From Alistipes sp. (GTDB taxonomy: Bacteria > Bacteroidota > Bacteroidia > Bacteroidales > Rikenellaceae): a stretch of DNA of 64,000 nt. The stretch covers positions 23,076-87,075 of the forward strand of contig JAFVVS010000103.1 in the NCBI GenBank assembly GCA_017502025.1, written 5' to 3'. Every line of letters starts with the position of its first letter. Within the stretch, counting starts at the first letter, position 1. Shown in pieces: positions 36,279 through 44,714 of this stretch. Both the position numbers and the translations under genes were made by a program. Below the pieces are notes generated by a model, which saw only the letters and a list, made by a program, of their open reading frames with translations, did not search any database and was not told the DNA's origin.

Positions 36279-36984
36279 CATCTTCGCCTGGTTTAATAGG
36301 TTCAAACATCTCCGGAACGACCGGCTTTGCCGTCTGCAAAATCTCCGCCGTGGAGGTGAAGGTATCGCCCCACGCATCGGTATAAGCGATTGTGGCGGTA
36401 GCCTTGCGGTCAGTGTCCTCGCTCTCGTTCTTGCTGTGAGCAATCACGATTTCGGTTCCATTTGTGCTGATTCGATGGCTTGTAATCCATTCGCAATCGC
36501 CCGTGATGGAGTACTCGATGTCGCCTGCCTCGTAGATCGAGAGGTTGGTGTTTATGGCCAAGACATTCTCCTCCGAGTTGTGGGTGAATACAAACTGCTT
36601 CTCACGGAACTCCAACTTCGGAGTGATACCGCTCTGGCGGAAGTAGATTGTCACCGAGGTGAATTGGTCGGCCGTGATGACGGTGAATACCGCCTGGCGA
36701 CGCAAGCCTCGACGCACACCATCGAACTTATTCTCCTTGTACTTCACCGAGAATGCGCCTATGCCATCTCCGTGGTCGGGGCCGACGAATTCGCACCACT
36801 CCTTCGATGCTTCATCCATCGTTACGCTCCACTTTCCCGTAGTAGTCACGCCGAACGAGTGAACACCCTCGTCGGCAGTAACAACGACGATCTGGTCGCT
36901 ATTTTGTGTTATAATCTCCTCCTCTTGGCAACCGCACGCCACGATAAGCAGTGCGGCAAGGAGCAATTTTATCATCTTTTTCAT
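36265..36984 (-). CDS. Small BACON-domain lipoprotein
   Basis: A 239-residue protein with lipobox IVACG region (Cys at about 17-19) and two BACON-like beta-sandwich repeats (about 28-125 and 127-225). The N-terminal half has QIVVVTADEGVHSFGVTTTG, and both have a DxxRKAT/RRxAxxT core. The C-terminus is EPIKPGEDDDEF, which resembles the tail of the 46-residue ORF that starts this operon. It overlaps the EEP gene by 14 bp. Binding function inferred; no catalytic residues. Confidence 0.8.
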   Translation of the reverse strand: MKKMIKLLLAALLIVACGCQEEEIITQNSDQIVVVTADEGVHSFGVTTTGKWSVTMDEASKEWCEFVGPDHGDGIGAFSVKYKENKFDGVRRGLRRQAVFTVITADQFTSVTIYFRQSGITPKLEFREKQFVFTHNSEENVLAINTNLSIYEAGDIEYSITGDCEWITSHRISTNGTEIVIAHSKNESEDTDRKATATIAYTDAWGDTFTSTAEILQTAKPVVPEMFEPIKPGEDDDEF

Positions 36985-36996
36985 ATTACGCTCCTC

Positions 36997-39900
36997 CTAT
37001 TTTTTGATACAACGAACTCCCATTGCTGTTACAGGTGCCCAGTTAGCAGTGTCGGCATTACGAGCTCCTGCGCCCGTGCCCCAGAAGATGAACAACTGCT
37101 TAGAACTGTTTGTTGTTGCTCCAGCAAAGTTGGCATTAGGGCTATACACTGTTGTCCACAAACCGTAGAAATTGCGCAAACCGCTCACGGCGTGCCACAA
37201 GAACTCGCCCTCTCGCTCGATGTAGTAACCACCCTTGCAGTTGCCCTCGGCAGCCAAGTGTGCAGTAGGTTTGGTCGCCTCATTCACCGCTTTGAGGTCG
37301 GCAACGATGGTTGCAGTCAGTGGCAACTCATAGCCATAAGGGCACGGATCGTACTGCTTGTGCTTCTCGTCGGAGTAGTTCCACGAAGCCTTTTCGTGCG
37401 AAGGGTCCATACTCCATATCTTGTTCCAATGGCGAGATGATGTGTTGTTTGTTTGACAACCGATAAAGAGCGGTGACTTTGTAGCCGAAGCGTTTGTCTC
37501 CCAGAATGCCTGGGTAATGCTGCTGGTAAATCGCTTCATAACAGATACCGGTATTGCACCGCCTGCGCCACCTGCACCACCTACGGTGATAAGGTCTGCC
37601 GATGGATAGTAGTAGGTTGGAGTATTCTCGTCCGACTGACCCAAACGGTTTGCCCACGCCTCGTGGGTGTAGTTCTTTGCGTAAGGGAATGGCGACGGAC
37701 GACCCCACTGGTAGAGCATACCGCCCGAAGCGAGAAAGTCGGCATCGGTCATAGCCTCCATCTCGGCCTTCGAGGTCGGCACCTTCAAAGCACCAAGGTT
37801 GCGGTCGAAGTAGGTGTGCGAGCCCAATACCACATCCTTTGGCTGACCTGCGCCAGGACACCACAAGTGCCAAGCCCAGAGCACCATTCCATTCTCTATG
37901 GTGACAATCGAAGCGTTACCCTCCGAGCCGTCGTAGTAGAACGACACACTCTGGCTATTGTTGCAGGTGTGAACGCTCGAAATCATACCTCTGTTCAACT
38001 CGAAGAGTGTTCCTGCGATAGCGTTTTGGCTGATTACGGCAGTGCCATCCTCGTCATTGTCGTAGCCACCCTTGATCTTGGCATCGAACATATACCAGCC
38101 CTTCTTGTTAGGCATAACGAAGCAGTTTGCATACTTGCCACCCTCGGTGAGGTTGGTGCATTTGATTGTCGAAATGGCTGTCTCGCTGCACACGGCACGC
38201 TCTGTGGTGAGTGCGGATGTCACGCTCTTGATTGTAGCACCCAAAGTGCCATCCACCGCAATCGACAACTCCTCCGCATCGTAAGTTGCAGCAGGAATAG
38301 CCACATAGAACACCTGGCTTGCTCCGTTGCTGATTGCCACAGGGCTCTCCATAACAAGGCGGATGTTGTTTTTTGCCGAAGTAAAGAGCACGGTCGGCTC
38401 CTCCTCGTAGCTCATATCCACATCGGCAACGCCCGCCAAAGGCTTGCTCTTGCTGGTGATGTCGATACCCCAAATTTGGCAGTCGTAGTTTGCCACCACC
38501 TCGATTGCGAGGATGGAGGTGAGGAGGTTGAGCTGTGCCACACCCTCCTTGCTACGACCAACATATATCTGCGACTCCTTTGCCACAGCCTCCTCGGTGT
38601 AGAGCTGACTCTCGGGGAAGGTGATTGTAGCCTTGGTGTCAAGCGACCTAACGGCCGATGCAGGATATGCCACATTGAACGGCTCGTTAGGTGTTCCTAC
38701 GGCAACAACTCGGTTTCTCTTGCTGCCCGCAGCACCGAGTATCGTCGATACGATGCCCTTGCCTCGTGCCTCGTTGTAGATCGAGAGCTGGTCACCCTCG
38801 CTCCACGCCACCTTTCCGTACTCAACATCTTCGAGTATGATGTCGATAGTCTGGTAGGTGATATCCTCGGCGATAGTCGCCAAGTTCATTCGCTTGATTA
38901 TGACCTTCTCGGCAACAGTAGCCGTGAGTGTCTCGCCATTGTCGGCGGTCACGGTCACTGCCAAGTCGTCGTACTCGCCTGCCGGCAACGAGATGTAGAA
39001 CATCTTCGGAGCATCGAGCGAAGCCTCCGGTAACTCGGCACTTGTATCCAAGGTGATAATCTGCTTTGCACCCGACTCCGCCTCCGAGCAGAGGTAGTCG
39101 TTTGCAGTGTCGAATACGAGTCTGCCCGCCAAAGGCTTCGACGAGCCGACTTCGATATGTTTGATTCTGAGATTTGCCTTTACATTTACAGCCAAAACAC
39201 CCATAACATACTCGAACGAGAGCTTCTCGCCTGTGGCAGCCTTTGCAACCATAAGTGGCGTATTCTCAACGAATTGCGAGAGCAACGATGGGTTGTAGGT
39301 CTGCTTGCTGTCGGTCGATATGGTGAGCTTACCCTCCGAAAGCGATGCTTGGGCATTGTATGGATAGTAGGCCACGATGTCGCCGTTGGCTGTTGCGCCC
39401 ACGAACTGCGCCTCGGCTTTGCCCACCGATGACGACTCGATGGCGTAGAGGGTATTCTTCGAATCCTCGCTGAATACGCCTATTGTCGCACCCTTTGCCC
39501 AGGTGCGAGGGGTAGCCTCGACCAACTCGCCAAGCGTGAGCGACTCGAAGTCGGCTACGATAGTGCCACTCGACATCGCCTCGGTGCACTGCAACGAGGT
39601 CACTCGCTTCACGGTGTATGCGCCATTGAGCCTCTTCGATATCTCGCCTTTGTCGGTCTTGACCGTGATTGCAAGGTCGGTGTAGGTTGCCGATGGAAGG
39701 AGTGCGTGGATGAGCGCAGGAGCCTCCTCGGTTGCTACAACTCCCTCGCCACAATCTACGGTGAGCGAGTAGAGCGAACGAGCCACTGCCGAAGCCTCCA
39801 TATCGTTCTCGAAGTCGAATGCTATGCGTCCTGCCAATGGCTGACTACTGCTCGAAAGAGTTATGGAGCGAACTGTGAAGTTGCCCTTGATCTGAATGTC

Positions 39901-40386
39901 CAAAGAGCCGTAGAGATAGCCGAAATCGACAACGCCGTCGGTAGATTTTGCCACATAGAGGTTGTTGTGCTGCTCGAATTGTGCAACGAGGTCGGCATTG
40001 TAGTTTTGGGTATCGGGCAAAGTGAGCGAGATCTTCGACCCTTCGGCCGTAACATCCTTGTCGTAAGGGTAGTAGGCGTAGATGTCGCCCTTGACCTCTG
40101 CTCCGTAGAAGAGTCCTTCGGCAGCTCCGTCGTAGGAGTTGAAGAGCGAATACTTGGCATTCTCGCCACCCTCTTTGCCGAATACTCCGATGTGGGTTAA
40201 TGTGTTCCAGGTGTGGGTTGTTTCGCTCTCCAACAGAGCCTCCGCAGTCGTGATTTTCAGCTGCGAGGTTGTGGCTGTGAGCGTTGTACGACCATTGGTT
40301 GGCACTTCGTCCACACCATTGTCGGGTGTGACACACCCCGAAAGAGATAGAACCACACAAAGTATCGTGAAGTAGAATCTTTTCAT
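36997..40386 (-). CDS. Large multi-domain fimbrillin-like lipoprotein
   Basis: A 1129-residue lipoprotein (lipobox SLSGC, Cys at about 18). It has three tandem fimbrillin-type modules (about 35-275, 275-509 and 509-745), each with an IGVF/LSIYNE strand, a YYPY or AYPAS strand, and a PLAGR(I/L)xFD strand. A distinct C-terminal region (about 745-1129) follows, beginning YANCFVMPNKKG and containing VLWAWHLWCPGAG, YFDRNLGA and YQWGRPSPFPY. This C-terminal module is shared with the next upstream gene. Three fimbrillin modules in one chain is longer than usual for this architecture. Likely a surface adhesin or stalk. Confidence 0.84.
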   Translation of the reverse strand: MKRFYFTILCVVLSLSGCVTPDNGVDEVPTNGRTTLTATTSQLKITTAEALLESETTHTWNTLTHIGVFGKEGGENAKYSLFNSYDGAAEGLFYGAEVKGDIYAYYPYDKDVTAEGSKISLTLPDTQNYNADLVAQFEQHNNLYVAKSTDGVVDFGYLYGSLDIQIKGNFTVRSITLSSSSQPLAGRIAFDFENDMEASAVARSLYSLTVDCGEGVVATEEAPALIHALLPSATYTDLAITVKTDKGEISKRLNGAYTVKRVTSLQCTEAMSSGTIVADFESLTLGELVEATPRTWAKGATIGVFSEDSKNTLYAIESSSVGKAEAQFVGATANGDIVAYYPYNAQASLSEGKLTISTDSKQTYNPSLLSQFVENTPLMVAKAATGEKLSFEYVMGVLAVNVKANLRIKHIEVGSSKPLAGRLVFDTANDYLCSEAESGAKQIITLDTSAELPEASLDAPKMFYISLPAGEYDDLAVTVTADNGETLTATVAEKVIIKRMNLATIAEDITYQTIDIILEDVEYGKVAWSEGDQLSIYNEARGKGIVSTILGAAGSKRNRVVAVGTPNEPFNVAYPASAVRSLDTKATITFPESQLYTEEAVAKESQIYVGRSKEGVAQLNLLTSILAIEVVANYDCQIWGIDITSKSKPLAGVADVDMSYEEEPTVLFTSAKNNIRLVMESPVAISNGASQVFYVAIPAATYDAEELSIAVDGTLGATIKSVTSALTTERAVCSETAISTIKCTNLTEGGKYANCFVMPNKKGWYMFDAKIKGGYDNDEDGTAVISQNAIAGTLFELNRGMISSVHTCNNSQSVSFYYDGSEGNASIVTIENGMVLWAWHLWCPGAGQPKDVVLGSHTYFDRNLGALKVPTSKAEMEAMTDADFLASGGMLYQWGRPSPFPYAKNYTHEAWANRLGQSDENTPTYYYPSADLITVGGAGGAGGAIPVSVMKRFTSSITQAFWETNASATKSPLFIGCQTNNTSSRHWNKIWSMDPSHEKASWNYSDEKHKQYDPCPYGYELPLTATIVADLKAVNEATKPTAHLAAEGNCKGGYYIEREGEFLWHAVSGLRNFYGLWTTVYSPNANFAGATTNSSKQLFIFWGTGAGARNADTANWAPVTAMGVRCIKK

Positions 40387-40440
40387 ACGAGTTAGTCTTT
40401 ACTATATATATAATATAGGTATGGTTGGTTTTGTAGGTTG

Positions 40441-40500
40441 CTCTTGTTGGGTGCAGAGCCTTTGGGGCGGAGCACCTTGTCGAGCTTGCGACATAGTCGC
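40441..40500 (-). repeat. Degenerate TGCTTGCA-ACTATGC repeat, copy 3 (tentative)
   Basis: On the minus strand this reads ATTGCGACTATGTCGCAAG followed by a GGTGCTCCGCC stretch. It resembles TTGCAnACTATGCnGAG at 19697 and 58185, with several mismatches. It fills the gap upstream of the 1129-residue gene together with the hairpin at 40511. Confidence 0.3.
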
Positions 40501-40510
40501 AATAGGTATA

Positions 40511-40542
40511 AAGACGGGGCGTAGGATCACCCGCCCCGTCTT
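40511..40542. terminator. GC-rich hairpin between the two fimbrillin-like genes
   Basis: Perfect 11-bp stem AAGACGGGGCG / CGCCCCGTCTT with a 10-nt loop, in a 171-bp gap of the minus-strand operon. There is no long U-tract on the minus strand, so it may reduce rather than end read-through into the 1129-residue gene, or act as an mRNA stabiliser for the upstream gene. Confidence 0.6.
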
Positions 40543-40557
40543 GAAAATTGTAGTATA

Positions 40558-42819
40558 TTAGAACTTACCTCTACGGCAACGAACATTGTAAGCCTGAGCA
40601 TTTACCTGCTTAGTTGCGCTCTCGGTAGTAATACCTGGCTCAATGTAGCCGTTTGCTACCTCACCAAACGCCATAGCACCAGCCATACCTGTAACACACT
40701 CAGAACAAGTGTAAGTATTCTTGTTGTTGGTATTTACTACATAGATGTAACCGCAGTTAGCATACTGACCGGCAACGCCTGTAATACCCGATGTTCTGTT
40801 ACCGCAGCAAGGCCAGTACATAGGAACAGAGTTACCATCCTTATCCTTCATATCGTTGAGGTACATACCGTAGAACTTGAAGCCCGACTTGTAGGTCGCA
40901 TCATCCTCCTTAGCACGAGTATAACCAAATCGCAACTCAGTGGTATTGTTTTGGACACCATAGTGCCAGAGCATAGAGTAGTTCTCCATAACATATCCCG
41001 GAGGACATGGATCGTGAGCGGTCTTACCCTGCATCATAATGTCGTGGGTGTTGTTGTTTACTGCATTCCAGAAACGGTAGGTTGCAGCAGTCTTATCTGT
41101 AGCCGCTGAAACCAAAACGCTGTTGTTAGGGTTAGAGTTGTTGTACTCGTTGATAATGCTTTCTTTAAGCCAAATATCCATATTAGTGCCTGTGATTCGG
41201 TACTGGTAGTTTGGAAATTGAATACCATTATGCTTGTACAATACCTGTCCCTCCTCAGTATTTTCAGAAATAAGTACACCGCCGGCACTAGCTGAAGTTG
41301 ACCAATACTGGCTATACTGCGAGAAACCATACGCTACATCGCAACGAGTATTGTGCAATGTTGCAATGTTCTCCTTAGTCTTGTCAGCCAAAGACTTGAT
41401 ACGTGGATATGGAACACAGTTCTGATACTGGAAGTAAAGACCGCAAGCGTTGCTAGCATCCTCAACCGACATAGTGTTGTTGAACGATACCTCTGCAGTC
41501 TGGTCATTCTTATCGTTGTAACCCTTAATAGTAGCCTTCGAAGTCTCAACGATATTCTCGGTTGGAACCCAAGTTGCACCAATAACGCGGTCCATCATAT
41601 AGTAAGTGTTAGAGTTTACAGGGTTAGTAACCTTCAAAGTCTTTGGAGTATCGGTAATCCAAATATGCCAGTGCCAAATAAGAGCACCTGCAACGCTAGT
41701 ACCTGTAGTGAGAGCAACCAAAGCGTTACCCTTCTTACCGTTGGTCTTGAACGAAATTTTGTTGGTTGCCGGATCGTAGTGCAAGTCGTAAACCATACCT
41801 GCCTCCTCTGCCCACTTAATCTCGGCAGTAACACCGCCCTTGAGAACAACGCCGTCGGCCAAGATACAAGGGAATTCGTAAGAGCCTGCGGTTGGAGGAA
41901 CCATATAGCAACGAGCGTAGTCCTCGTATGCCTTGCCTGTAGTACCTGCCAACGAAACAGGGTTTGCAGGGGTGTGAGCGTCGATGTCGATGTGTGATGC
42001 GCTGATAGGCTTGATAGCCGAGCGAGTTACGGTGTGAGGCTTGGTTGCATAAACTGCTTGCGAGCCCTCCTCGGTAATGAATACGAGAGCCATATTCTCG
42101 TAGGTGCCCTCAGGCAATGCGATATAGAGATCCTCGCCATTTGTGATATCCAAGCCATCTTTGTAGGTATACTTCAAGTAAGAGTAAGCAGCATTGTTGG
42201 TAGCCATTGCCACATTGCCATCCTTGCCAACCTCCTTCGAGAGGTCGAGAGTTGCCGACTGAGCGATTGGGTGGAACTCCGATGATGTACGGCAGGTTGA
42301 ACGAACGATAATGCTCTGCAACTTACCCTCGCCCTTTACAGGAACCTTGATGTAGCCGAGCAAGTTCTTGAATGCGATATTCTCGCCCTCTACAACACCC
42401 TTCATTGGGTTCTGATCGAAGATTGCCTCAGGGCTTGCAAGGTTTGTTACATTGTAAGGCAAGTTGAACGACGCTTTTGTGCCGCTGAGGGTTGGCTTGT
42501 TCGACATATAGATGATATACGCAGTGTTCGACGGAATAGCTATGGTGCTATTGGTGTGATCTACTGTGTAGGTGTTTGCGTCGAGCGCAAGAGCACCACC
42601 CTCGTCTTGGAGAACAGCATAAACCTTGTCGCCCTCGCTCCAAGCGAGCTTACCGCTAACATCGTCACGGTCGAGACGGGTATCCTCGAAGATGAGGTTC
42701 TTAACTACGAGCTCTCCTGCCTCGATACCGCCATTGTTCACTACATCATTTGTAAAATCTTTGGTACAGCCTGCAAACATTAGTGCCACGGCCGAAATTG
42801 CTAATAAAATCTTTTTCAT
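40558..42819 (-). CDS. Fimbrillin-like lipoprotein with shared C-terminal module
   Basis: A 753-residue lipoprotein (lipobox LMFAGC, Cys at about 18). One fimbrillin-type module (about 30-275, with WSEGDKVYAV and IYMSNKP) precedes a C-terminal region (about 296-753) that matches the 1129-residue protein: YARCYMVPPTAGSYEFP, LIWHWHIWITD and YMMDRVIGATWVP. Base use is less GC-rich and more varied than in neighbouring genes, mainly in the C-terminal part, which may mark a younger or transferred segment. It follows the 46-residue ORF by 21 bp. Likely exposed at the cell surface. Confidence 0.84.
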   Translation of the reverse strand: MKKILLAISAVALMFAGCTKDFTNDVVNNGGIEAGELVVKNLIFEDTRLDRDDVSGKLAWSEGDKVYAVLQDEGGALALDANTYTVDHTNSTIAIPSNTAYIIYMSNKPTLSGTKASFNLPYNVTNLASPEAIFDQNPMKGVVEGENIAFKNLLGYIKVPVKGEGKLQSIIVRSTCRTSSEFHPIAQSATLDLSKEVGKDGNVAMATNNAAYSYLKYTYKDGLDITNGEDLYIALPEGTYENMALVFITEEGSQAVYATKPHTVTRSAIKPISASHIDIDAHTPANPVSLAGTTGKAYEDYARCYMVPPTAGSYEFPCILADGVVLKGGVTAEIKWAEEAGMVYDLHYDPATNKISFKTNGKKGNALVALTTGTSVAGALIWHWHIWITDTPKTLKVTNPVNSNTYYMMDRVIGATWVPTENIVETSKATIKGYNDKNDQTAEVSFNNTMSVEDASNACGLYFQYQNCVPYPRIKSLADKTKENIATLHNTRCDVAYGFSQYSQYWSTSASAGGVLISENTEEGQVLYKHNGIQFPNYQYRITGTNMDIWLKESIINEYNNSNPNNSVLVSAATDKTAATYRFWNAVNNNTHDIMMQGKTAHDPCPPGYVMENYSMLWHYGVQNNTTELRFGYTRAKEDDATYKSGFKFYGMYLNDMKDKDGNSVPMYWPCCGNRTSGITGVAGQYANCGYIYVVNTNNKNTYTCSECVTGMAGAMAFGEVANGYIEPGITTESATKQVNAQAYNVRCRRGKF

Positions 42820-42840
42820 AGTCTTAATGTTTTTAGGTTG

Positions 42841-42981
42841 TTAGAATTCGTCGTCGGCATCTTTCTCCGGAATATCTTCGAACGAAGAGGAGAGGGCAAA
42901 ACCCGACTCTACTTTGACGGTTAATGCGTCCAATGCGGGGGCATCGTAGCAACCATCCGATAGTAAATGCTTTTTGTTCAT
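42841..42981 (-). CDS. Small 46-residue ORF, first gene of the accessory operon
   Basis: Reading the minus strand gives a 46-residue frame: MNKKHLLSDGCYDAP at the start and DIPEKDADDEF at the end. It has no signal peptide or membrane segment and is acidic at the C-terminus. It is 21 bp upstream of the fimbrillin-like gene in the same direction. Its APALDALTVKVESGFALS core recalls short Bacteroidales ORFs that often precede such lipoprotein genes (recollection, not a search). The DDEF tail is shared with the BACON lipoprotein at 36265-36984. Function unknown. Confidence 0.65.
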   Translation of the reverse strand: MNKKHLLSDGCYDAPALDALTVKVESGFALSSSFEDIPEKDADDEF

Positions 42982-43192
42982 AATGTTTTAGGTTTAATAA
43001 GTTAAAATTTGATATTTTGTTGTATTTAATTTCTTGTCCTTGTAATTGATTGATAGTCAAGTCATTAAAGCCGAAATACCCCCCCCCGAAAAATTTTCGG
43101 GGAGGGCATTTCTCCTATTGTGTTATTTTCTAACTCAAAGTAAACGATTTTTTGCGAGATTACCAAATTTTTACGAGGTTTTTTTTCGGGGG

Positions 43193-43253
43193 GAGTACTG
43201 GGGTTACTGGGGATTGCTGGGAGTTACTGGGGTTACTGGGGGTTACTGGGGGC
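43193..43253. repeat. GGTTACTGG minisatellite
   Basis: About six copies of a 9-10 bp unit (GGTTACTGG, GGATTGCTGG, GAGTTACTGG) directly after a T8 and G6 run. Unlike many other tracts in this window it is direct only, with no inverted arm. Confidence 0.8.
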
Positions 43254-43293
43254 GCTCACTCTGTTCGCTTATCGGGCTGCGCTGAAAGTTTGA

Positions 43294-43333
43294 GTCGTCA
43301 TTGCGAGGCTTGGCATAAGCCGTGGCAATCTCA
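43294..43333 (+). repeat. CGTCATTGCGAG-type palindromic repeat, copy 1
   Basis: GTCGTCATTGCGAG, then GGCTT / AAGCC inner arms, then GCAATCTC; ATTGC pairs with GCAAT. Repeats of this general form (CGTCATTGCGAG...GCAATCTC) occur in many bacterial genomes. A partial relative is at 58522-58573 on the other strand. Confidence 0.6.
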
Positions 43334-43376
43334 ACTTTTTTGCTTTCGCAAAATGCAGATAATCCCAAAAAATTCG

Positions 43377-43384
43377 TATATTTG
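43377..43384 (+). promoter_or_regulatory. Phosphodiesterase promoter -7 box
   Basis: TATATTTG, a TAnnTTTG match, 29 bp before the ATG at 43414. Upstream lies AAATGCAGATAATCCC without an obvious -33 TTTG. Confidence 0.55.
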
Positions 43385-43413
43385 TAGTTCGAGAAACCAA
43401 ATAAACTAACAAT

Positions 43414-44613
43414 ATGAAGAGAATTTTCCTATTTATGGTTGCCGCAATGGCAGGAGTTGCCGCTTCGGCGCAGTACTATGTAGATGAGGTAAATAAGGAT
43501 ATACTCCATATCCGCCAACCTCGCAACGAGAATCGCACCGAGTTTGTAATTCCAAATATCGATGGTTACACCGCATACAAGGCGGACCTTCACACTCATA
43601 CCATTTTCTCGGACGGTCACTTCTCGATGGAGGCCCGTGTTCGTGAGGCGTGGATGAATGGTCTGGATGTTATGGCTGTTACCGAGCATCTCGAACATCG
43701 CCCACACGAGAAGAATCTTGTGAAATACCTTAAAGGCTACACCAAGGGTGCCGAGGCGAAGAACTACGGCTTTGTTTCGAGAAACCGTCCTGCATCGGGA
43801 GCCGATATTATGGTCGATTTGAACTACCCTGTCGAGATAGCACGCAAGGAGGCAGAGAAGTATGGTTTGGCTATCATTCCGGGTATAGAGATTACCCGCA
43901 AGGAGGCTGGCGAGTATAGCCACTTCAATGCACTCTTCACCACGGACAACAACACCATCTATGCACCCGAAACTATGCAGTCGTTGCGCAATGCCAAGGC
44001 ACAGAATGCGTTGGTTATGCACAACCACCCGGGTTGGACTCACAAGGATATGAAGCCCACTTCGTTCGAGAAGGAGGTCTATAAGGCGGGCTTGCTCGAT
44101 GGTATCGAGGTTATGAATACCGCAGAGTTCTATCCTAAGGCTATTACCCGTGCCGAAAAATATGGACTTTTCCTCTCGTCGAACACCGATATTCACTACG
44201 CATCGGAAGGCTCATATCGTAACTTTGGCGAGCAGCGCAATATGACCATTATCTTTGCGAAGGATATGTCGTTGGCATCGTTGCGTGAGGCTCTCGAAGC
44301 ACACCGCACAATCGCCTACTCATATGGTACGGTTGTGGGTAGCGAGGAGTTACTCCGCAAGCTCTTCTTGGCATCGGTTTCGGTTCGCAAGTCGAGCTCG
44401 GACTACAAGGGCCGCACCCACTACATCCTCACCAACAACAGTTCGATAAGCTGGTTGCTCCGTCGTGAGAACAATGACCTGGTGGAGTTGAAGGGTAACT
44501 CGTCGATTCTCGTTCGTTTGAGCAGTTCGAAATCGAATGTCTATACCGTGGTCAATGCGTGGTACGGCGAGGATAAGCACCTCGTAGTCGATCTCTTTGG
44601 CGAGAAGAAGTAG
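43414..44613 (+). CDS. Secreted PHP-domain phosphodiesterase (Sb-PDE-like family)
   Basis: A 399-residue protein with a signal peptide (about 1-19, GVAASAQ). A PHP metal site is clear: DLHTHTIFSDGHF near residues 55-67, then EHLEHRPH, IIPGIEIT, MHNHPG and a later NTDIHY. A C-terminal beta-rich part (about 300-399) completes the chain. The overall plan matches the family named after Sphingobium phosphodiesterase Sb-PDE, which is known to hydrolyse phosphodiesters. It diverges from the accessory operon, which contains three more phosphoesterase-fold genes. Functional link to that operon is inferred from position only. Confidence 0.88.
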   Translation: MKRIFLFMVAAMAGVAASAQYYVDEVNKDILHIRQPRNENRTEFVIPNIDGYTAYKADLHTHTIFSDGHFSMEARVREAWMNGLDVMAVTEHLEHRPHEKNLVKYLKGYTKGAEAKNYGFVSRNRPASGADIMVDLNYPVEIARKEAEKYGLAIIPGIEITRKEAGEYSHFNALFTTDNNTIYAPETMQSLRNAKAQNALVMHNHPGWTHKDMKPTSFEKEVYKAGLLDGIEVMNTAEFYPKAITRAEKYGLFLSSNTDIHYASEGSYRNFGEQRNMTIIFAKDMSLASLREALEAHRTIAYSYGTVVGSEELLRKLFLASVSVRKSSSDYKGRTHYILTNNSSISWLLRRENNDLVELKGNSSILVRLSSSKSNVYTVVNAWYGEDKHLVVDLFGEKK

Positions 44614-44675
44614 CGCAATTGCGCCTTAAATAGCGAGTTTTACCCATTTCCTACTCGGCTTACACACTTTTTTTG

Positions 44676-44683
44676 TATCTTTG
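44676..44683 (+). promoter_or_regulatory. Promoter -7 box of the mlaEF unit
   Basis: TATCTTTG preceded by a T-rich stretch, 31 bp before the ATG at 44715. Confidence 0.65.
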
Positions 44684-44714
44684 CCCGTTGAATGTAGAGA
44701 AAAAGAGTGAAGAT

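Larger units (their letters stand above)
42982..43376. other. Divergent regulatory region: C9 tract, hairpin and repeats
   Basis: This is most of the 432-bp gap between the minus-strand operon and the plus-strand phosphodiesterase. It holds a run of nine C (43079-43087), an overlapping CCCCGAA/TTCGGGG hairpin (43084-43102), a GGTTACTGG-type minisatellite (43193-43253) and a CGTCATTGCGAG-type palindrome (43294-43333). No TAnnTTTG box was found for the minus-strand operon here, so its promoter is unlocated. No gene was seen. Confidence 0.7.

Noticed and set aside
35298-36443. Longer form of the EEP lipoprotein starting at 36443
   Set aside because: The extra 55 residues are Arg-rich, overlap the BACON gene by ~180 bp and lie before a good lipoprotein signal peptide.
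43294-43333. The CGTCATTGCGAG palindrome considered as an attachment site or insertion-sequence end
   Set aside because: No integrase, transposase or matching second end with target duplication is nearby; it fits a common dispersed repeat better.
44614-44627. GCGCAATTGCGC palindrome after the PHP phosphodiesterase gene considered as a terminator
   Set aside because: There is no U-tract after it and the self-complementary centre leaves no loop.
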